Source of the DNA: Agrobacterium tumefaciens
GTDB taxonomy: Bacteria; Pseudomonadota; Alphaproteobacteria; Rhizobiales; Rhizobiaceae
DNA length: 64,000 nucleotides
Direction of reading: 5' to 3'
Assembly: GCF_013337285.1 (NCBI RefSeq)
Contig: NZ_SUPW01000006.1
Coordinates: forward strand, 186,001-250,000
Positions 46,354 through 54,762 of the stretch are shown here, one piece after another. Under the pieces are notes generated by a model. The model saw nothing but the letters and a program-made list of their open reading frames with translations. It ran no database searches and was not told the DNA's origin. The position numbers were made by a program, and so were the translations under genes. The stretch's first letter is position 1; each line of letters starts with the position of its first letter.

Positions 46354-46887
46354 CTAATGCGCGCCAACACCGGCACGGATAAAGATGCGAAACGCCGTGC
46401 GCGCCTCGTCGAAATTGCCGGCCCATTGATGGCCCCGGGCCAGAAGTTCCGGATAAAGAAAGGTCGGCTCCTGCGGCATCAACACGAAGATCACGGCACC
46501 CGGCGGAAGACGGCCAAGCGCCGCAAGCGTGCGGCTCGCCTGACCCTCAACCGTCTCATCGCTCAGATCGAGATAGATGACCGGGTCGGGCCATATCTGC
46601 GGCTCCTCGGCATTGCCGGCAAGCGCCGGCGAAACGGAAATCTGTTCGGTCTCAGTGGATTGCGGCGTAAACAGCACTTCCCAGTCACCGCCGCCGATTT
46701 CCCTCACCTGATGGTCGAAACCGCGCTCGGCCATTACCTTGAACAGCGGAACGGGCCGGAAGGTGGCGTATAAGCGCAGCGCCTCACCGGGAGCAAGCCC
46801 GGCCACGGCTTCCATGATGGCCGGAAAGGGCTCGCCGCCGCTCCGCAAAAGCGGCCGGACATCGAGTTCCCTGATCATTTCCGTCAT
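46354..46887 (-). CDS. DUF2249-domain protein, long form
   Basis: The 177-residue soluble protein begins with a TusA-like DUF2249 domain (IRELDVRPLLRSGGEPFPAIMEAVAGLAPGEALRLYATFRPVPLFKVMAERGFDHQVREIGGGDWEVLF), followed by a second, divergent repeat (VIYLDLSDETVEGQASRTLAALGRLPPGAVIFVLMPQEPTFLYPELLARGHQWAGNF). Such proteins are common beside denitrification genes but their role is not established. The ATG at 46887 follows GAGGTGAAG. It lies 78 bases behind the shorter DUF2249 gene. Confidence 0.85.
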   Translation of the reverse strand: MTEMIRELDVRPLLRSGGEPFPAIMEAVAGLAPGEALRLYATFRPVPLFKVMAERGFDHQVREIGGGDWEVLFTPQSTETEQISVSPALAGNAEEPQIWPDPVIYLDLSDETVEGQASRTLAALGRLPPGAVIFVLMPQEPTFLYPELLARGHQWAGNFDEARTAFRIFIRAGVGAH

Positions 46888-46965
46888 TGCTTCACCTCAT
46901 CTGTCGGCTGGCGGCGGCAAGGGCCGTCCGCCAGAGGTCTTTTCACCACATCGCCGGGGCAGGGG

Positions 46966-47271
46966 TCAATGTTCGGATCCGCAGCAGCATTCGCAGCCGG
47001 ACATATCGTCCTCGGAACCTTCGGCCTGTTCTTCCAGCCGGCCGATATCGAGACGCCAGACTTCCGGACCCTGTTCGAGATATTCCCAGCCGAACTGGCC
47101 GGGGAAATTGGTGGCCAGCTGGTAGAGCAGCGGACGGGGATCGTGATCGCTGGTGATCTGCAGCGATTGACCTTCGGTCAATGCACCAAGCGCGCCGAAA
47201 ATGCGCGGATGGCGTTCACGAGGCGGAATGATGCGCACATCTATATTGGTTGCGGTCTGGGCTTCGGACAT
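46966..47271 (-). CDS. DUF2249-domain protein with Cys/His-rich tail
   Basis: The 101-residue protein has one TusA-like domain (VRIIPPRERHPRIFGALGALTEGQSLQITSDHDPRPLLYQLATNFPGQFGWEYLEQGPEVWRLDIGR) and ends in an acidic linker and a cluster GCECCCGSEH. Four cysteines and a histidine within ten residues suggest metal binding. GGAG precedes the ATG at 47271. An NnrR-type box lies at 47364-47377, so it and the gene behind it belong to the NO regulon. The function is unknown. Confidence 0.85.
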   Translation of the reverse strand: MSEAQTATNIDVRIIPPRERHPRIFGALGALTEGQSLQITSDHDPRPLLYQLATNFPGQFGWEYLEQGPEVWRLDIGRLEEQAEGSEDDMSGCECCCGSEH

Positions 47272-47363
47272 AGGCTGGCTCCATGGCCGCGGATGGAATG
47301 ATGTCCGGCGGTGCGGCCGGCCGGCGGACTGGAAAAACCTATCCGCCGTGCCGTCTGGCGACA

Positions 47364-47377
47364 TTGTTGCCGCGCAA
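47364..47377 (-). promoter_or_regulatory. NnrR-type box of the DUF2249 genes
   Basis: TTGTTGCCGCGCAA (TTG-N8-CAA) is centred 29.5 bases before TAGGTT (minus strand, 47341-47336), the same -10-like hexamer as before ubiT. The leader would be about 58 bases. The rest of this 237-base gap after norD shows nothing I can name. Confidence 0.6.
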
Positions 47378-47508
47378 ATAAACCTGAGATTCGTCAGATT
47401 GGAGCATTTCCAGCAAAAGTGCGGAGCGGTTTTGCGTCCGGACAATGCGTAAAAACAAAGAGTTAGAACGGTTTTGCGTTTCAAAGAAAAGCGGAATCGC
47501 TCAAGGTC

Positions 47509-49407
47509 TTAGCCGGCGAGGTTGCGATAGATCGCCGGCAGCGCCGATGGCAGCTTCGCTATTCTGTTGACGATGGCATAGCCGTTCTGGCCAAACATGG
47601 CCGGAATATAGGATTGCGCCTTGCTATCGACAGTCACGCCGAAAACGCTGACGCCCGAGCGTCGCGCCTCGGAAACCGCGCGGCGGCTGTCCTCAATGGC
47701 GAAGCGGCCCTCATAATGGTCGACATCGTTCGGCTTGCCATCCGTCAGCAGCAGAAGCAGCTTGCGGCGTTCCGGTCTTTCACGCAGCTTGGCGCTGGCA
47801 TGACGGATGGCGGGGCCGATGCGGGTGTAGAAACCGGGCTTTAGCGCCGCAATGCGACGCTCGATAGTGTGGCCCATCGGCTCATCGAAATCCTTCACCG
47901 TTTCCACCCGCACCCACGAACGGCGGCGGGAGGTGAAGGTCAGGATCGAGTGACTGTCGCCGCAGGCGGAAAGCCCGTGGGCAAGCACCAGCAGGGCTTC
48001 CTTCTCCACATCGAGCACCCGGTGATTGTCGAACCAGGCATCGGTCGATAGCGACACGTCGACAAGAATGGTTACGGCAAGATCATGCGCCTGTGGGCGG
48101 CTTGCCATATGAATGCGGTCGCTGCCCTGTCCTCCGGCGGCGATATCGCTTCTGGCGCGAACCACGGCGTCAAGATCGAGATCGTTGCCGTCAAGCTGGG
48201 CGCGCAGCATTTCGTGGCGTGGCCTCAGCACCTCGAACTGCCGCCTGACGCGGCGGATGAGGCTTTTCGTGTCCGCGTCGGGTTCCGGTGCCGTCTCGGC
48301 GTCCTTCGCCGGTCCGGCAATGACCCGGCAATGGTCGGCGAGATAGGCGCCGCTGCGATAATCCCACTCTGGATAGGTCAGTTCCGCCGTCAGCGGCGTA
48401 TGGTTCAGCGCTTCGGGCGGCAGGTCGAGGTCGAAACGGAAGCGGGCGGAAGGTCTTCCCTTTCTTTCACCCAGCGTCATATCGTCAAGCTCATCCGCCG
48501 CACTGCCATCGGCATCGTCGCTGTCGTCACCCGGCCGGTCGACATTGACCATCTCGGCCATGGCGAGGATTTTTTCGAAACGGTTGAGGATGAAGGGGCT
48601 GCGTTCGGTCTTGCGATTCTCGGCCTTTTCGCGCACGGCGATATGGCGAGCTGCTTCCGCACTCTGCGGCGCTGCATTGGAGGCCGGCTGGTCCTCGCCT
48701 TGCCGGGCCTCGGAGGTTTCTCGCAGCAGCGTATCCGGCCACAGCGGCACCGGCAGCATCGGTAGATAACGCGGCGGGGCCTTTTCCGGGAAGCCGGCGG
48801 GCGGCGTATGGCCCTCGATCCCTGCTGCATCGGCCAGCATGGAAAGCACCCGTTGCTCCACCTGCTGCTCCGTCTGGGGCAACGGCCGCTTCTGGCGCAC
48901 CGCGAGCATCGCGGCGCAAAGCCGGCGATAACGGGTCTTCATGCCGGGGAAGGCATGGGTGACGGCTTTTGCCAGCTCTGTGGCGCGGTCGAGCCGGGCA
49001 AGATCGTTGCCCAACGGGTCGGCGGCCATGACTGGTTCAAGCGGCATCAGCGCCATGGCAGCAGCGAGCCAGAGATAAAGATCGCGGTTGAGGCGGCGGT
49101 CGGGAAACAGATCGAGTACGGGCGGCAACATCAGCGTGGCGTGATCGCGGCCCGGCTGGGCCAGCTTTTCTTCCCCAAGGCCCATGCGCTGACGAAGCCT
49201 TAGCCGATGCGTGGAGGTACGGGCGCGGGCCGGCGCGATCTGCACCGCATATTCACCACCAAAACCGCGGAAACAGATGGCCAGCACGGCCTGCATATCC
49301 TCCAGCTTCACGGCGTGATCCGGGAAGCGCAGCCATGTGCCGGTTTCGCCGATCAGCCTGTGCCAGGCGCGGCCGACGGTTTCTTCCAGTTCCAGAAAGT
49401 CCAGCAT
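47509..49407 (-). CDS. norD: NorD, nitric oxide reductase activation protein
   Basis: The 632-residue cytoplasmic protein ends in a von Willebrand factor A domain (about residues 445-630) with the metal-site motif ILVDVSLSTDAW and LLLLLTDGKPNDVDHYEG. The middle part is acidic and low in complexity (DRPGDDSDDADGSAADELDD). With the MoxR-type ATPase NorQ it is needed to activate NorCB, probably for insertion of the non-haem iron. GAGG precedes the ATG at 49407. It is the last gene of norCBQD. Confidence 0.93.
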   Translation of the reverse strand: MLDFLELEETVGRAWHRLIGETGTWLRFPDHAVKLEDMQAVLAICFRGFGGEYAVQIAPARARTSTHRLRLRQRMGLGEEKLAQPGRDHATLMLPPVLDLFPDRRLNRDLYLWLAAAMALMPLEPVMAADPLGNDLARLDRATELAKAVTHAFPGMKTRYRRLCAAMLAVRQKRPLPQTEQQVEQRVLSMLADAAGIEGHTPPAGFPEKAPPRYLPMLPVPLWPDTLLRETSEARQGEDQPASNAAPQSAEAARHIAVREKAENRKTERSPFILNRFEKILAMAEMVNVDRPGDDSDDADGSAADELDDMTLGERKGRPSARFRFDLDLPPEALNHTPLTAELTYPEWDYRSGAYLADHCRVIAGPAKDAETAPEPDADTKSLIRRVRRQFEVLRPRHEMLRAQLDGNDLDLDAVVRARSDIAAGGQGSDRIHMASRPQAHDLAVTILVDVSLSTDAWFDNHRVLDVEKEALLVLAHGLSACGDSHSILTFTSRRRSWVRVETVKDFDEPMGHTIERRIAALKPGFYTRIGPAIRHASAKLRERPERRKLLLLLTDGKPNDVDHYEGRFAIEDSRRAVSEARRSGVSVFGVTVDSKAQSYIPAMFGQNGYAIVNRIAKLPSALPAIYRNLAG

Positions 49408-49474
49408 GGTTTATCCTCATGGCATCTGACCGGAACGCGCGGGGCCGCGCAATCCGGCGTGGATATCAAAGCGC

Positions 49475-50287
49475 CTATCGGATGATCGCATCCGCGACTT
49501 CATGCAGCGCGGCCTTCACATCAGGCTCGTCGGTCAGCGGTTCGATCATGGTCGCACGCACGGCCTGACGGGCGGGAAGGCCGGTATCGATGAGGCTGGC
49601 GCAATAAACGAGCAGGCGGGTGGAGACGCCTTCTTCCAGATCGTGGCCCTTCAGGCCGCGCAGCCGGTGGGCAAGATCGACGAGCGGCTCGACATCGCGC
49701 GCATCCAGCCCGCTTTCGTGCGAAACGACGGCGATTTCTTGCTCCTTGGGCAGAAAATCGAATTCAATGGCGACGAAACGCTGGCGGGTGCTGGGCTTCA
49801 GGCTCTTTAAAAGGTTCTGGTATCCGGGATTATAGGAAACGACGAGCATGAAGCCCGAGGGTGCTTCCAGCACTTCGCCGGTGCGCTCCAGCGGCAGGAT
49901 GCGGCGATCATCGGTGAGGGGATGCAATACGACAGCCACATCCTTTCGCGCCTCAACGATTTCGTCGAGGTAACATATGCCGCCCTGGCGCACGGACCGT
50001 GTTAGCGGGCCGTCCATCCACACGGTTTCACCGCCTTTCAGCAGGTAACGGCCGGTCAGATCAGCGGCAGCAAGATCGTCGTGGCACGAAACGGTGGAAA
50101 GCGGCAGGCCGAGTTTCGCTGCCATATGGCTGACGAAACGGGTCTTGCCGCAGCCTGTCGGGCCTTTCAGCAGCAGCGGCAATTGCCGCACCCAGGCGCT
50201 TTCGAACAGCGTGCATTCATTGCCGAGCGGTGTGTAAAAAGGTGCGTCCGGCAAAGGCTGCGGCGCGGGGCGGAAAATCGTATTCAT
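49475..50287 (-). CDS. norQ: NorQ, MoxR-type AAA+ ATPase for nitric oxide reductase activation
   Basis: The 270-residue ATPase has Walker A LLLKGPTGCGKTRFV, Walker B GGICYLDEIVEA, and sensor segment FMLVVSYNPGYQN. It works with NorD. The ATG at 50287 lies after GGAGATGACC; two in-frame ATGs just upstream are less well placed. It is separated from norB by a 65-base spacer that holds a strong hairpin. Confidence 0.94.
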   Translation of the reverse strand: MNTIFRPAPQPLPDAPFYTPLGNECTLFESAWVRQLPLLLKGPTGCGKTRFVSHMAAKLGLPLSTVSCHDDLAAADLTGRYLLKGGETVWMDGPLTRSVRQGGICYLDEIVEARKDVAVVLHPLTDDRRILPLERTGEVLEAPSGFMLVVSYNPGYQNLLKSLKPSTRQRFVAIEFDFLPKEQEIAVVSHESGLDARDVEPLVDLAHRLRGLKGHDLEEGVSTRLLVYCASLIDTGLPARQAVRATMIEPLTDEPDVKAALHEVADAIIR

Positions 50288-50314
50288 GGTCATCTCCATG
50301 GTTGGTGGTAAGGA

Positions 50315-50345
50315 ACCGGCTCTCCGGGGGAAAAGGAGAGCCGGT
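50315..50345 (-). other. Intercistronic hairpin between norB and norQ
   Basis: ACCGGCTCTCC (50315-50325) pairs perfectly with GGAGAGCCGGT (50335-50345). It begins eight bases past the norB stop and probably gives more norCB than norQD message, as structural subunits are needed in larger amounts. Confidence 0.7.
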
Positions 50346-50352
50346 CCGTTTC

Positions 50353-51699
50353 TCATTCGGCGGGCTGCACGAGGCGGGCAACGTCGCCCTGTTTCTGCTT
50401 GCCCGGTACCAGGATTGCCCAGATGAACATGACCGCCGAAATGAGAACCGCGAGACCAGAACCGAGACGGATCCAGTAGAAGATCGCCAGCTGGTCCTGC
50501 ACATCCATGAAGCTTTCACCCATGACCCGCTGAAGCTGGATCTGCACCACGCCGGCGAATGTCAGCGCGAAGGTCATGACCGACATGGCCGTGCACATGA
50601 CCCAGAAGCTCGTCATCGAAAGCCACTGATTGTAGGGCGCACGCTTCTTCATTTCGGGTATGGCATAGGCCATCATCGCAAGGTTCAGCATCACATAGGC
50701 GCCGAAGAAGGCGAGGTGCCCGTGGGCGGCGGTGAGCTGCGTGCCGTGGGTGTAGTAATTCACCGACGACAGCGTGTGCAGGAAGCCCCAGACGCCGGCG
50801 CCGAAGAAGGCCATGACCGAGCAGCCGATCGACCACAGCAGCGCTGCACGGTTCTCATGCTTGCGGCCAGCCTTCCAGGTCATGACGAAGGTGAAGATGA
50901 CCATGGTGAAGAAGGGGGCCACTTCCAGCGTCGAGAACAGCGAGCCGATCCACTGCCAGTAACCCGGCGCGCCTATCCAGTAATAATGGTGGCCGGTGCC
51001 GAGAATGCCCGAGAAAAGCGCAAGACCGACGATGACATAGAGCCATTTTTCCACCACTTCGCGGTCGATGCCGTTGAGCTTGATCATCAGGAAGGCGAGG
51101 ATCGAGGCCATGATCAGTTCCCACACGCCTTCCACCCACAGATGGATGACGTACCACCAGTACATCTTGTCGAGTGCGAGGTTGATGGGGTTGTAGAAGG
51201 CGAAGAGGAAGAAGATCGCCAGACCCCAGAGGCCGAAGAGCAGGATGTTGATGACCGTCGTCTTGCGGCCCTTCAGCGCCGTCATGGTGATGTTGAACAG
51301 GAACATCAGCACCACGAGAACGATGCCGACCTTGATGAAGAACGGCTGTTCGAGGAATTCGCGGCCCTCATGGATGCGGAACATATAACCAACCACGGCA
51401 ACCGCGGCGGCCACCAGGAAGATCCAGAACTGCGCGATGGCGAGCTTGGGGCTGTAAAGCTCCGTTTCCGTTTCTTCCGGCAGAAGATAGAAGGTCGAGC
51501 CCATGAAGCCCATCAGTAGCCATACCACGAGGGCATTGGTGTGGATCATGCGCACGATGTTGAAGGGCAGAAGCTCGGAAAGCGTGTTGGGCAGCACGTA
51601 GATCGTGGCGGCGACGACGCCGAACAGGATCTGCGCCACGAACAGCCCGATTGCGCCGTAAAAATACAGCATGGCGACTTTTTGTGTCTGGTATTTCAT
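50353..51699 (-). CDS. norB: Nitric oxide reductase, large subunit
   Basis: The 448-residue inner-membrane protein is the catalytic subunit that reduces NO to nitrous oxide. It has 12 predicted helices and the haem-copper-oxidase-like histidines, including IHTNALVVWLLMGFMGSTFYLLPEE, WWYVIHLWVEGVWELI, GTGHHYYWIGAPGYWQ and HGHLAFFGAYVMLNLAMMAYA. The Glu in WVEGVWE is characteristic of NorB. It lies 24 bases behind norC; AGGAG precedes the ATG. Confidence 0.97.
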   Translation of the reverse strand: MKYQTQKVAMLYFYGAIGLFVAQILFGVVAATIYVLPNTLSELLPFNIVRMIHTNALVVWLLMGFMGSTFYLLPEETETELYSPKLAIAQFWIFLVAAAVAVVGYMFRIHEGREFLEQPFFIKVGIVLVVLMFLFNITMTALKGRKTTVINILLFGLWGLAIFFLFAFYNPINLALDKMYWWYVIHLWVEGVWELIMASILAFLMIKLNGIDREVVEKWLYVIVGLALFSGILGTGHHYYWIGAPGYWQWIGSLFSTLEVAPFFTMVIFTFVMTWKAGRKHENRAALLWSIGCSVMAFFGAGVWGFLHTLSSVNYYTHGTQLTAAHGHLAFFGAYVMLNLAMMAYAIPEMKKRAPYNQWLSMTSFWVMCTAMSVMTFALTFAGVVQIQLQRVMGESFMDVQDQLAIFYWIRLGSGLAVLISAVMFIWAILVPGKQKQGDVARLVQPAE

Positions 51700-51723
51700 C
51701 TCGTCATCTCCTTGCCGTCAACC

Positions 51724-52176
51724 TCAACCCGCCTCGTTCGGCGGCCAGTTCTGCGTCTTGATCCGGCTCGTCCATTCGAGGAAGTCGACGAGATCATCGA
51801 GCTCCTGTTCGGTGAGATTGAACTGCGGCATCTGGCGTCTGCCCTCGATGCCGGTCGGCTGTGCGGCCATCCAGCCCTTGATGGAATCGCGCGCCGTCTC
51901 CTTGTCTTCCACGCCGCCATAGCGCTTCCAGACATTGCCGAGTTCGGGTGCGAAATAGGCGCCTTCGCCGAGCAGCGTGTGACAGTTGATGCAGGAATTT
52001 TTCTCCCACACGTGTTTGCCGCGCGCGACGCTTTCCGTCAGCGTGCTTTCATCCGTCGAGGTGGTGCGCATGTAATAGTGGCTATGGGCGGTCAGCCCGA
52101 CGAATATGGCGAAGAAGAAGATGGAGCCGCCGTAAAAGACGTTTCGTGCTCCTGTTTTGGTCAGGCGTTCTGCCAT
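51724..52176 (-). CDS. norC: Nitric oxide reductase, cytochrome c subunit
   Basis: The 150-residue protein has an N-terminal membrane anchor (FYGGSIFFFAIFVGLTAHSH) and a periplasmic haem c domain with CINCH at residues 62-66 and a distal Met in QMPQFNLTEQEL. It passes electrons to NorB. The ATG at 52176 follows AAGGA; an in-frame ATG six codons earlier (52194) is less well placed. The NnrR box and -10 element lie at 52284-52325. Confidence 0.96.
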   Translation of the reverse strand: MAERLTKTGARNVFYGGSIFFFAIFVGLTAHSHYYMRTTSTDESTLTESVARGKHVWEKNSCINCHTLLGEGAYFAPELGNVWKRYGGVEDKETARDSIKGWMAAQPTGIEGRRQMPQFNLTEQELDDLVDFLEWTSRIKTQNWPPNEAG

Positions 52177-52309
52177 GCCAATGGTCCTTTCCATCCGGAA
52201 GACCGCTTATGCGGACTGGCTTGATCGAACCCTCTTGCCGGGATTTGCCAGCAGGCTGGCGGAATGCGGTGGGGTCTGAAGCCTTTCTAGCCGCTGGCGG
52301 CCGGCGTTC

Positions 52310-52325
52310 TTTGCCATTTGGCAAA
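52310..52325 (-). promoter_or_regulatory. NnrR box of norCBQD
   Basis: TTTGCCATTTGGCAAA is the most symmetric of the boxes: perfect TTTGCC/GGCAAA arms around four bases. Its centre is 28.5 bases before TAGAAA (minus strand, 52289-52284), a four-of-six -10 match. The leader to norC is about 100 bases. Confidence 0.85.
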
Positions 52326-52354
52326 CAAGTGGAGAGGTGGTGTGGTCCGCCTTT

Positions 52355-52645
52355 TCAGAGCGACAAAATGCCCTGCAGGAACGCCCGCAAAAAGGCTGCG
52401 GCGGCGAAGATTGCGGGCCATACCAGAAGTGCTGTGCGCAGCAGGCCTCGCTCTTCGCGAAAGCCCAGAAAATCGTCGATGACGCGTCTGGATTTCATAA
52501 GCGCGAAAAGCAGCATCAGGCAGGCGGCGGCGACCGGCGGCAGAAGCGCCGCCTTCCAGGATGTGACGACGGCCGTGCCGGCGAGAACGAGAATGGCGAG
52601 CACTGCAAAACTTCTTGCAAGCTGGCGGGAGGTGCGGTGGATCAT
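52355..52645 (-). CDS. norF: NorF-like small membrane protein
   Basis: The 96-residue protein has two or three hydrophobic segments (FAVLAILVLAGTAVVTSW, LLPPVAAACLMLLFALM, LLVWPAIFAAAAFLRAFL). By size and place directly behind norE it corresponds to NorF, which supports nitric oxide reductase activity by an unknown route. It begins five bases after the norE stop. Confidence 0.8.
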   Translation of the reverse strand: MIHRTSRQLARSFAVLAILVLAGTAVVTSWKAALLPPVAAACLMLLFALMKSRRVIDDFLGFREERGLLRTALLVWPAIFAAAAFLRAFLQGILSL

Positions 52646-52650
52646 GATTA

Positions 52651-53184
52651 TCAAACCAGATAGACGACGGGAAAGATGACGATCCAGACCAGATCGATGA
52701 CATGCCATAGCGTCGTCACCAGCGTGATATTCTCGTTTTTGGGCCAGCAGGCGACGATGAACAGCAGGATCGCCACGAAGATGACATGCAGCAGGTGGAA
52801 GCCGGTGAGCAGGAAATAGAGCTCGAAGAACGCGCCATAGGCGGGATCGGACGCGAAGGCGATTTCGGTGGAATATTCATGGAGTTTCACACCGACGAAA
52901 GCGAAACCCAGCAGGCCAGCAAGGACAAGCGCCCGCCTTTTGCCCGGCAGCGCGGTGTGACGGCTGGCCGCAACGGCCGCCTGCCAGCCGCTCGCCAGCA
53001 AAATCAGAGTGTTGAGGCCGGCAAGCTGCGGCTGAAGATGCTGGCGAGCGGCGGCGAACGCATCAGGGTTGAGCGCGAAGGCGATGATGAACGCCCCGGT
53101 CAGCGCGCCGAAGGCTGCAAGTTCGCTCCATACCAGAATCCACAGGAGCAGATTTCCGCTTTCCTCTTCCGTATTGATCGCCAT
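52651..53184 (-). CDS. norE: NorE, cytochrome c oxidase subunit III-like protein
   Basis: The 177-residue membrane protein has five hydrophobic segments and subunit-III signatures (LLWILVWSELAAFGALTGAFI, LLTGFHLLHVIFVAILLFIVA, TTLWHVIDLVWIVIFPVVYL). NorE helps maximal NO reductase function in other denitrifiers. GAGG precedes the ATG at 53184. It shares one NnrR-type box with the divergent small-protein/nnrU operon. Confidence 0.9.
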   Translation of the reverse strand: MAINTEEESGNLLLWILVWSELAAFGALTGAFIIAFALNPDAFAAARQHLQPQLAGLNTLILLASGWQAAVAASRHTALPGKRRALVLAGLLGFAFVGVKLHEYSTEIAFASDPAYGAFFELYFLLTGFHLLHVIFVAILLFIVACWPKNENITLVTTLWHVIDLVWIVIFPVVYLV

Positions 53185-53244
53185 GGCCTCGTCCGTAATT
53201 GTAAAACAGCAAGCCACGCATAGGCGTCCTCAAACCCCGCTTCT

Positions 53245-53258
53245 TTGCGGTCGATCAA
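53245..53258. promoter_or_regulatory. Single NnrR-type box shared by divergent norEF and nnrU operons
   Basis: TTGCGGTCGATCAA (TTG-N8-CAA) is centred 29.5 bases from TATGCG on the minus strand (53222-53217, for norE) and 28.5 bases from TATTGT on the plus strand (53280-53285, for the small gene). One site can thus serve both promoters at about -41.5. A 12-bp palindrome TTGTCATGACAA (53282-53293) lies over the plus-strand start. Confidence 0.75.
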
Positions 53259-53321
53259 AGAAGGGAGCGCGCAAAGCCCTATTGTCATGACAAAGCGCAA
53301 CTCTGGAAATTGGAGCATCCC

Positions 53322-53477
53322 ATGAACGACGCACAGGTCGGGCTGATTGTCGCAACCCCTATTATCATTGGCTTTGCGGTGCTGTTGTACCGTATGGGAG
53401 TGTTGCAGCGCATGGGCGCGGTTTCCGCCGTGCTTGCCTCCGTGGCCATTGCTTCGGTGCTGTTCCTGAACCAGTGA
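53322..53477 (+). CDS. 51-residue membrane protein in the NO regulon
   Basis: The short frame (MNDAQVGLIVATPIIIGFAV...) encodes two hydrophobic segments (about residues 6-23 and 33-49) split by a basic turn YRMGVLQR. GGAG lies eight bases before the ATG, and the stop is 12 bases before nnrU. The -10 element and the NnrR-type box lie directly upstream, so it is a real gene and the first of its operon. I do not recognise a family for it; small genes at this place may be called nnrT in some annotations, which I cannot confirm. Confidence 0.8.
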   Translation: MNDAQVGLIVATPIIIGFAVLLYRMGVLQRMGAVSAVLASVAIASVLFLNQ

Positions 53478-53489
53478 GAAGGCAGTCGG

Positions 53490-54167
53490 ATGCTTGAACT
53501 TGTCGCCGCTCTTTCGCTTTTCGTGGCGCTGCATTCCATTCCCGCCGTGCCTGCCGTGCGCGGCCGGCTGATTGCGGCCATCGGCAGGCCCACCTATTTC
53601 GGTCTCTATTCCGTTGTCTCGCTTCTGGCGCTGGGCTGGGTGTTTTATGCCGCGCTCTCAGTCGAATACGTTCCGCTCTGGGATGTCGCGCCCTGGCAGG
53701 CGCATGTCACCTTTCTGGCAGCGCCGATTGGGCTGTTTTTCGTGCTGGCCGGTCTTCTCAGTGTCAATCCGCTCTCCATTTCCGTGCGACAGGGAGAGAA
53801 GCCGGGGGCAATCGTGCACATCACGCGGCACCCTGTGCTTGTCGGTTTTCTGTTTTGGTCTCTGGGGCATGTCGTGCCGAATGGCGATCTGCGCTCCGTT
53901 ATCCTCTTCGGCGGCTTTGCGCTGTTTTCGCTTGGCGGAATGGCGATGACCGAAAAACGCGCCCGCAAAAGACTGGGCGGTGCATGGAGCGCTACGGCCG
54001 GCGAAAGCTCCACGGTTCCCTTCGCGGCGATTCTCACCGGTAAAACCCGCATCGCCGTGGATGGGCCGATGCTGTTAGCCGCGGCGCTGACGGGATTGAC
54101 GGTCTGGTGGCTGTTGGCAGGTGGCCATGCCGCGCTCTTCGGCGCGGACCCGATGGCCTATCTCTGA
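53490..54167 (+). CDS. nnrU: NnrU-family membrane protein
   Basis: The 225-residue protein has five to six hydrophobic segments and the NnrU/isoprenylcysteine-methyltransferase-like block ITRHPVLVGFLFWSLGHVVPNGDLRSVILFGGFALFSLGGMAMTEKRAR. The family is tied to denitrification and was found in the NnrR regulon of Rhodobacter; its biochemical role is unknown. It is cotranscribed with the 51-residue protein and convergent with ubiX. Confidence 0.9.
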   Translation: MLELVAALSLFVALHSIPAVPAVRGRLIAAIGRPTYFGLYSVVSLLALGWVFYAALSVEYVPLWDVAPWQAHVTFLAAPIGLFFVLAGLLSVNPLSISVRQGEKPGAIVHITRHPVLVGFLFWSLGHVVPNGDLRSVILFGGFALFSLGGMAMTEKRARKRLGGAWSATAGESSTVPFAAILTGKTRIAVDGPMLLAAALTGLTVWWLLAGGHAALFGADPMAYL

Positions 54168-54171
54168 TCGC

Positions 54172-54762
54172 TTAGGGTGCCTTCACCACATGCGGCTGCC
54201 ATATCGCCGCCTGCGGTGCGGAAGCGATGCCAAGCTGATCAATGGCGCGGGCGGCGAGCTGATCGACAATATCGTTGACGCTTTGCGGCCTATTGTAAAA
54301 GGCCGGTACCGGCGGCATCACGACGGCGCCTGCTTCCGTCACCGCGCACATATTGCGCAGATGGATGAGATGCAGCGGCGTTTCGCGGGTCATCAGCACC
54401 AGCTTCCGGCGTTCCTTCAAATGCACATCGGCGGCGCGGGTGAGAAGATTGTCCGAAAGCCCGGTTGCGATGGCCGCGAGCGTCCGCATCGAGCAGGGCG
54501 CAACGATCATGCCAGTGGTCGGGAAAGAACCGCTGGCAATCGCCGCGCCGATATCATCGACGGCATGATTGACGCTGGCGAGCGAGAACATCCGCCCCAT
54601 GGCTTCAGCACCTTCCTCATGCAACACCGTACGCTTGGCGGATTGCGACAGGACCAGATGGATTTCGACGTTTTTCATGTCGGCGAGACGCTCGATGATG
54701 CGCAGCGCAATGGCGGCACCCGAAGCGCCGGTGACGCCGACCACGACGCGGCACGGGGTCAT
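54172..54762 (-). CDS. ubiX: UbiX flavin prenyltransferase
   Basis: The 196-residue protein has the flavoprotein motif VVVGVTGASGAAIALRI and MIVAPCSMRTLAAIATGLSDNLLTRAADVHLKERRKLVLMTRETPLHLIHLRNM. UbiX prenylates FMN to make the cofactor of UbiD. It overlaps ubiD by four bases. UbiX and UbiD carry out the decarboxylation of the octa/decaprenyl-hydroxybenzoate intermediate in ubiquinone synthesis. Confidence 0.94.
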   Translation of the reverse strand: MTPCRVVVGVTGASGAAIALRIIERLADMKNVEIHLVLSQSAKRTVLHEEGAEAMGRMFSLASVNHAVDDIGAAIASGSFPTTGMIVAPCSMRTLAAIATGLSDNLLTRAADVHLKERRKLVLMTRETPLHLIHLRNMCAVTEAGAVVMPPVPAFYNRPQSVNDIVDQLAARAIDQLGIASAPQAAIWQPHVVKAP

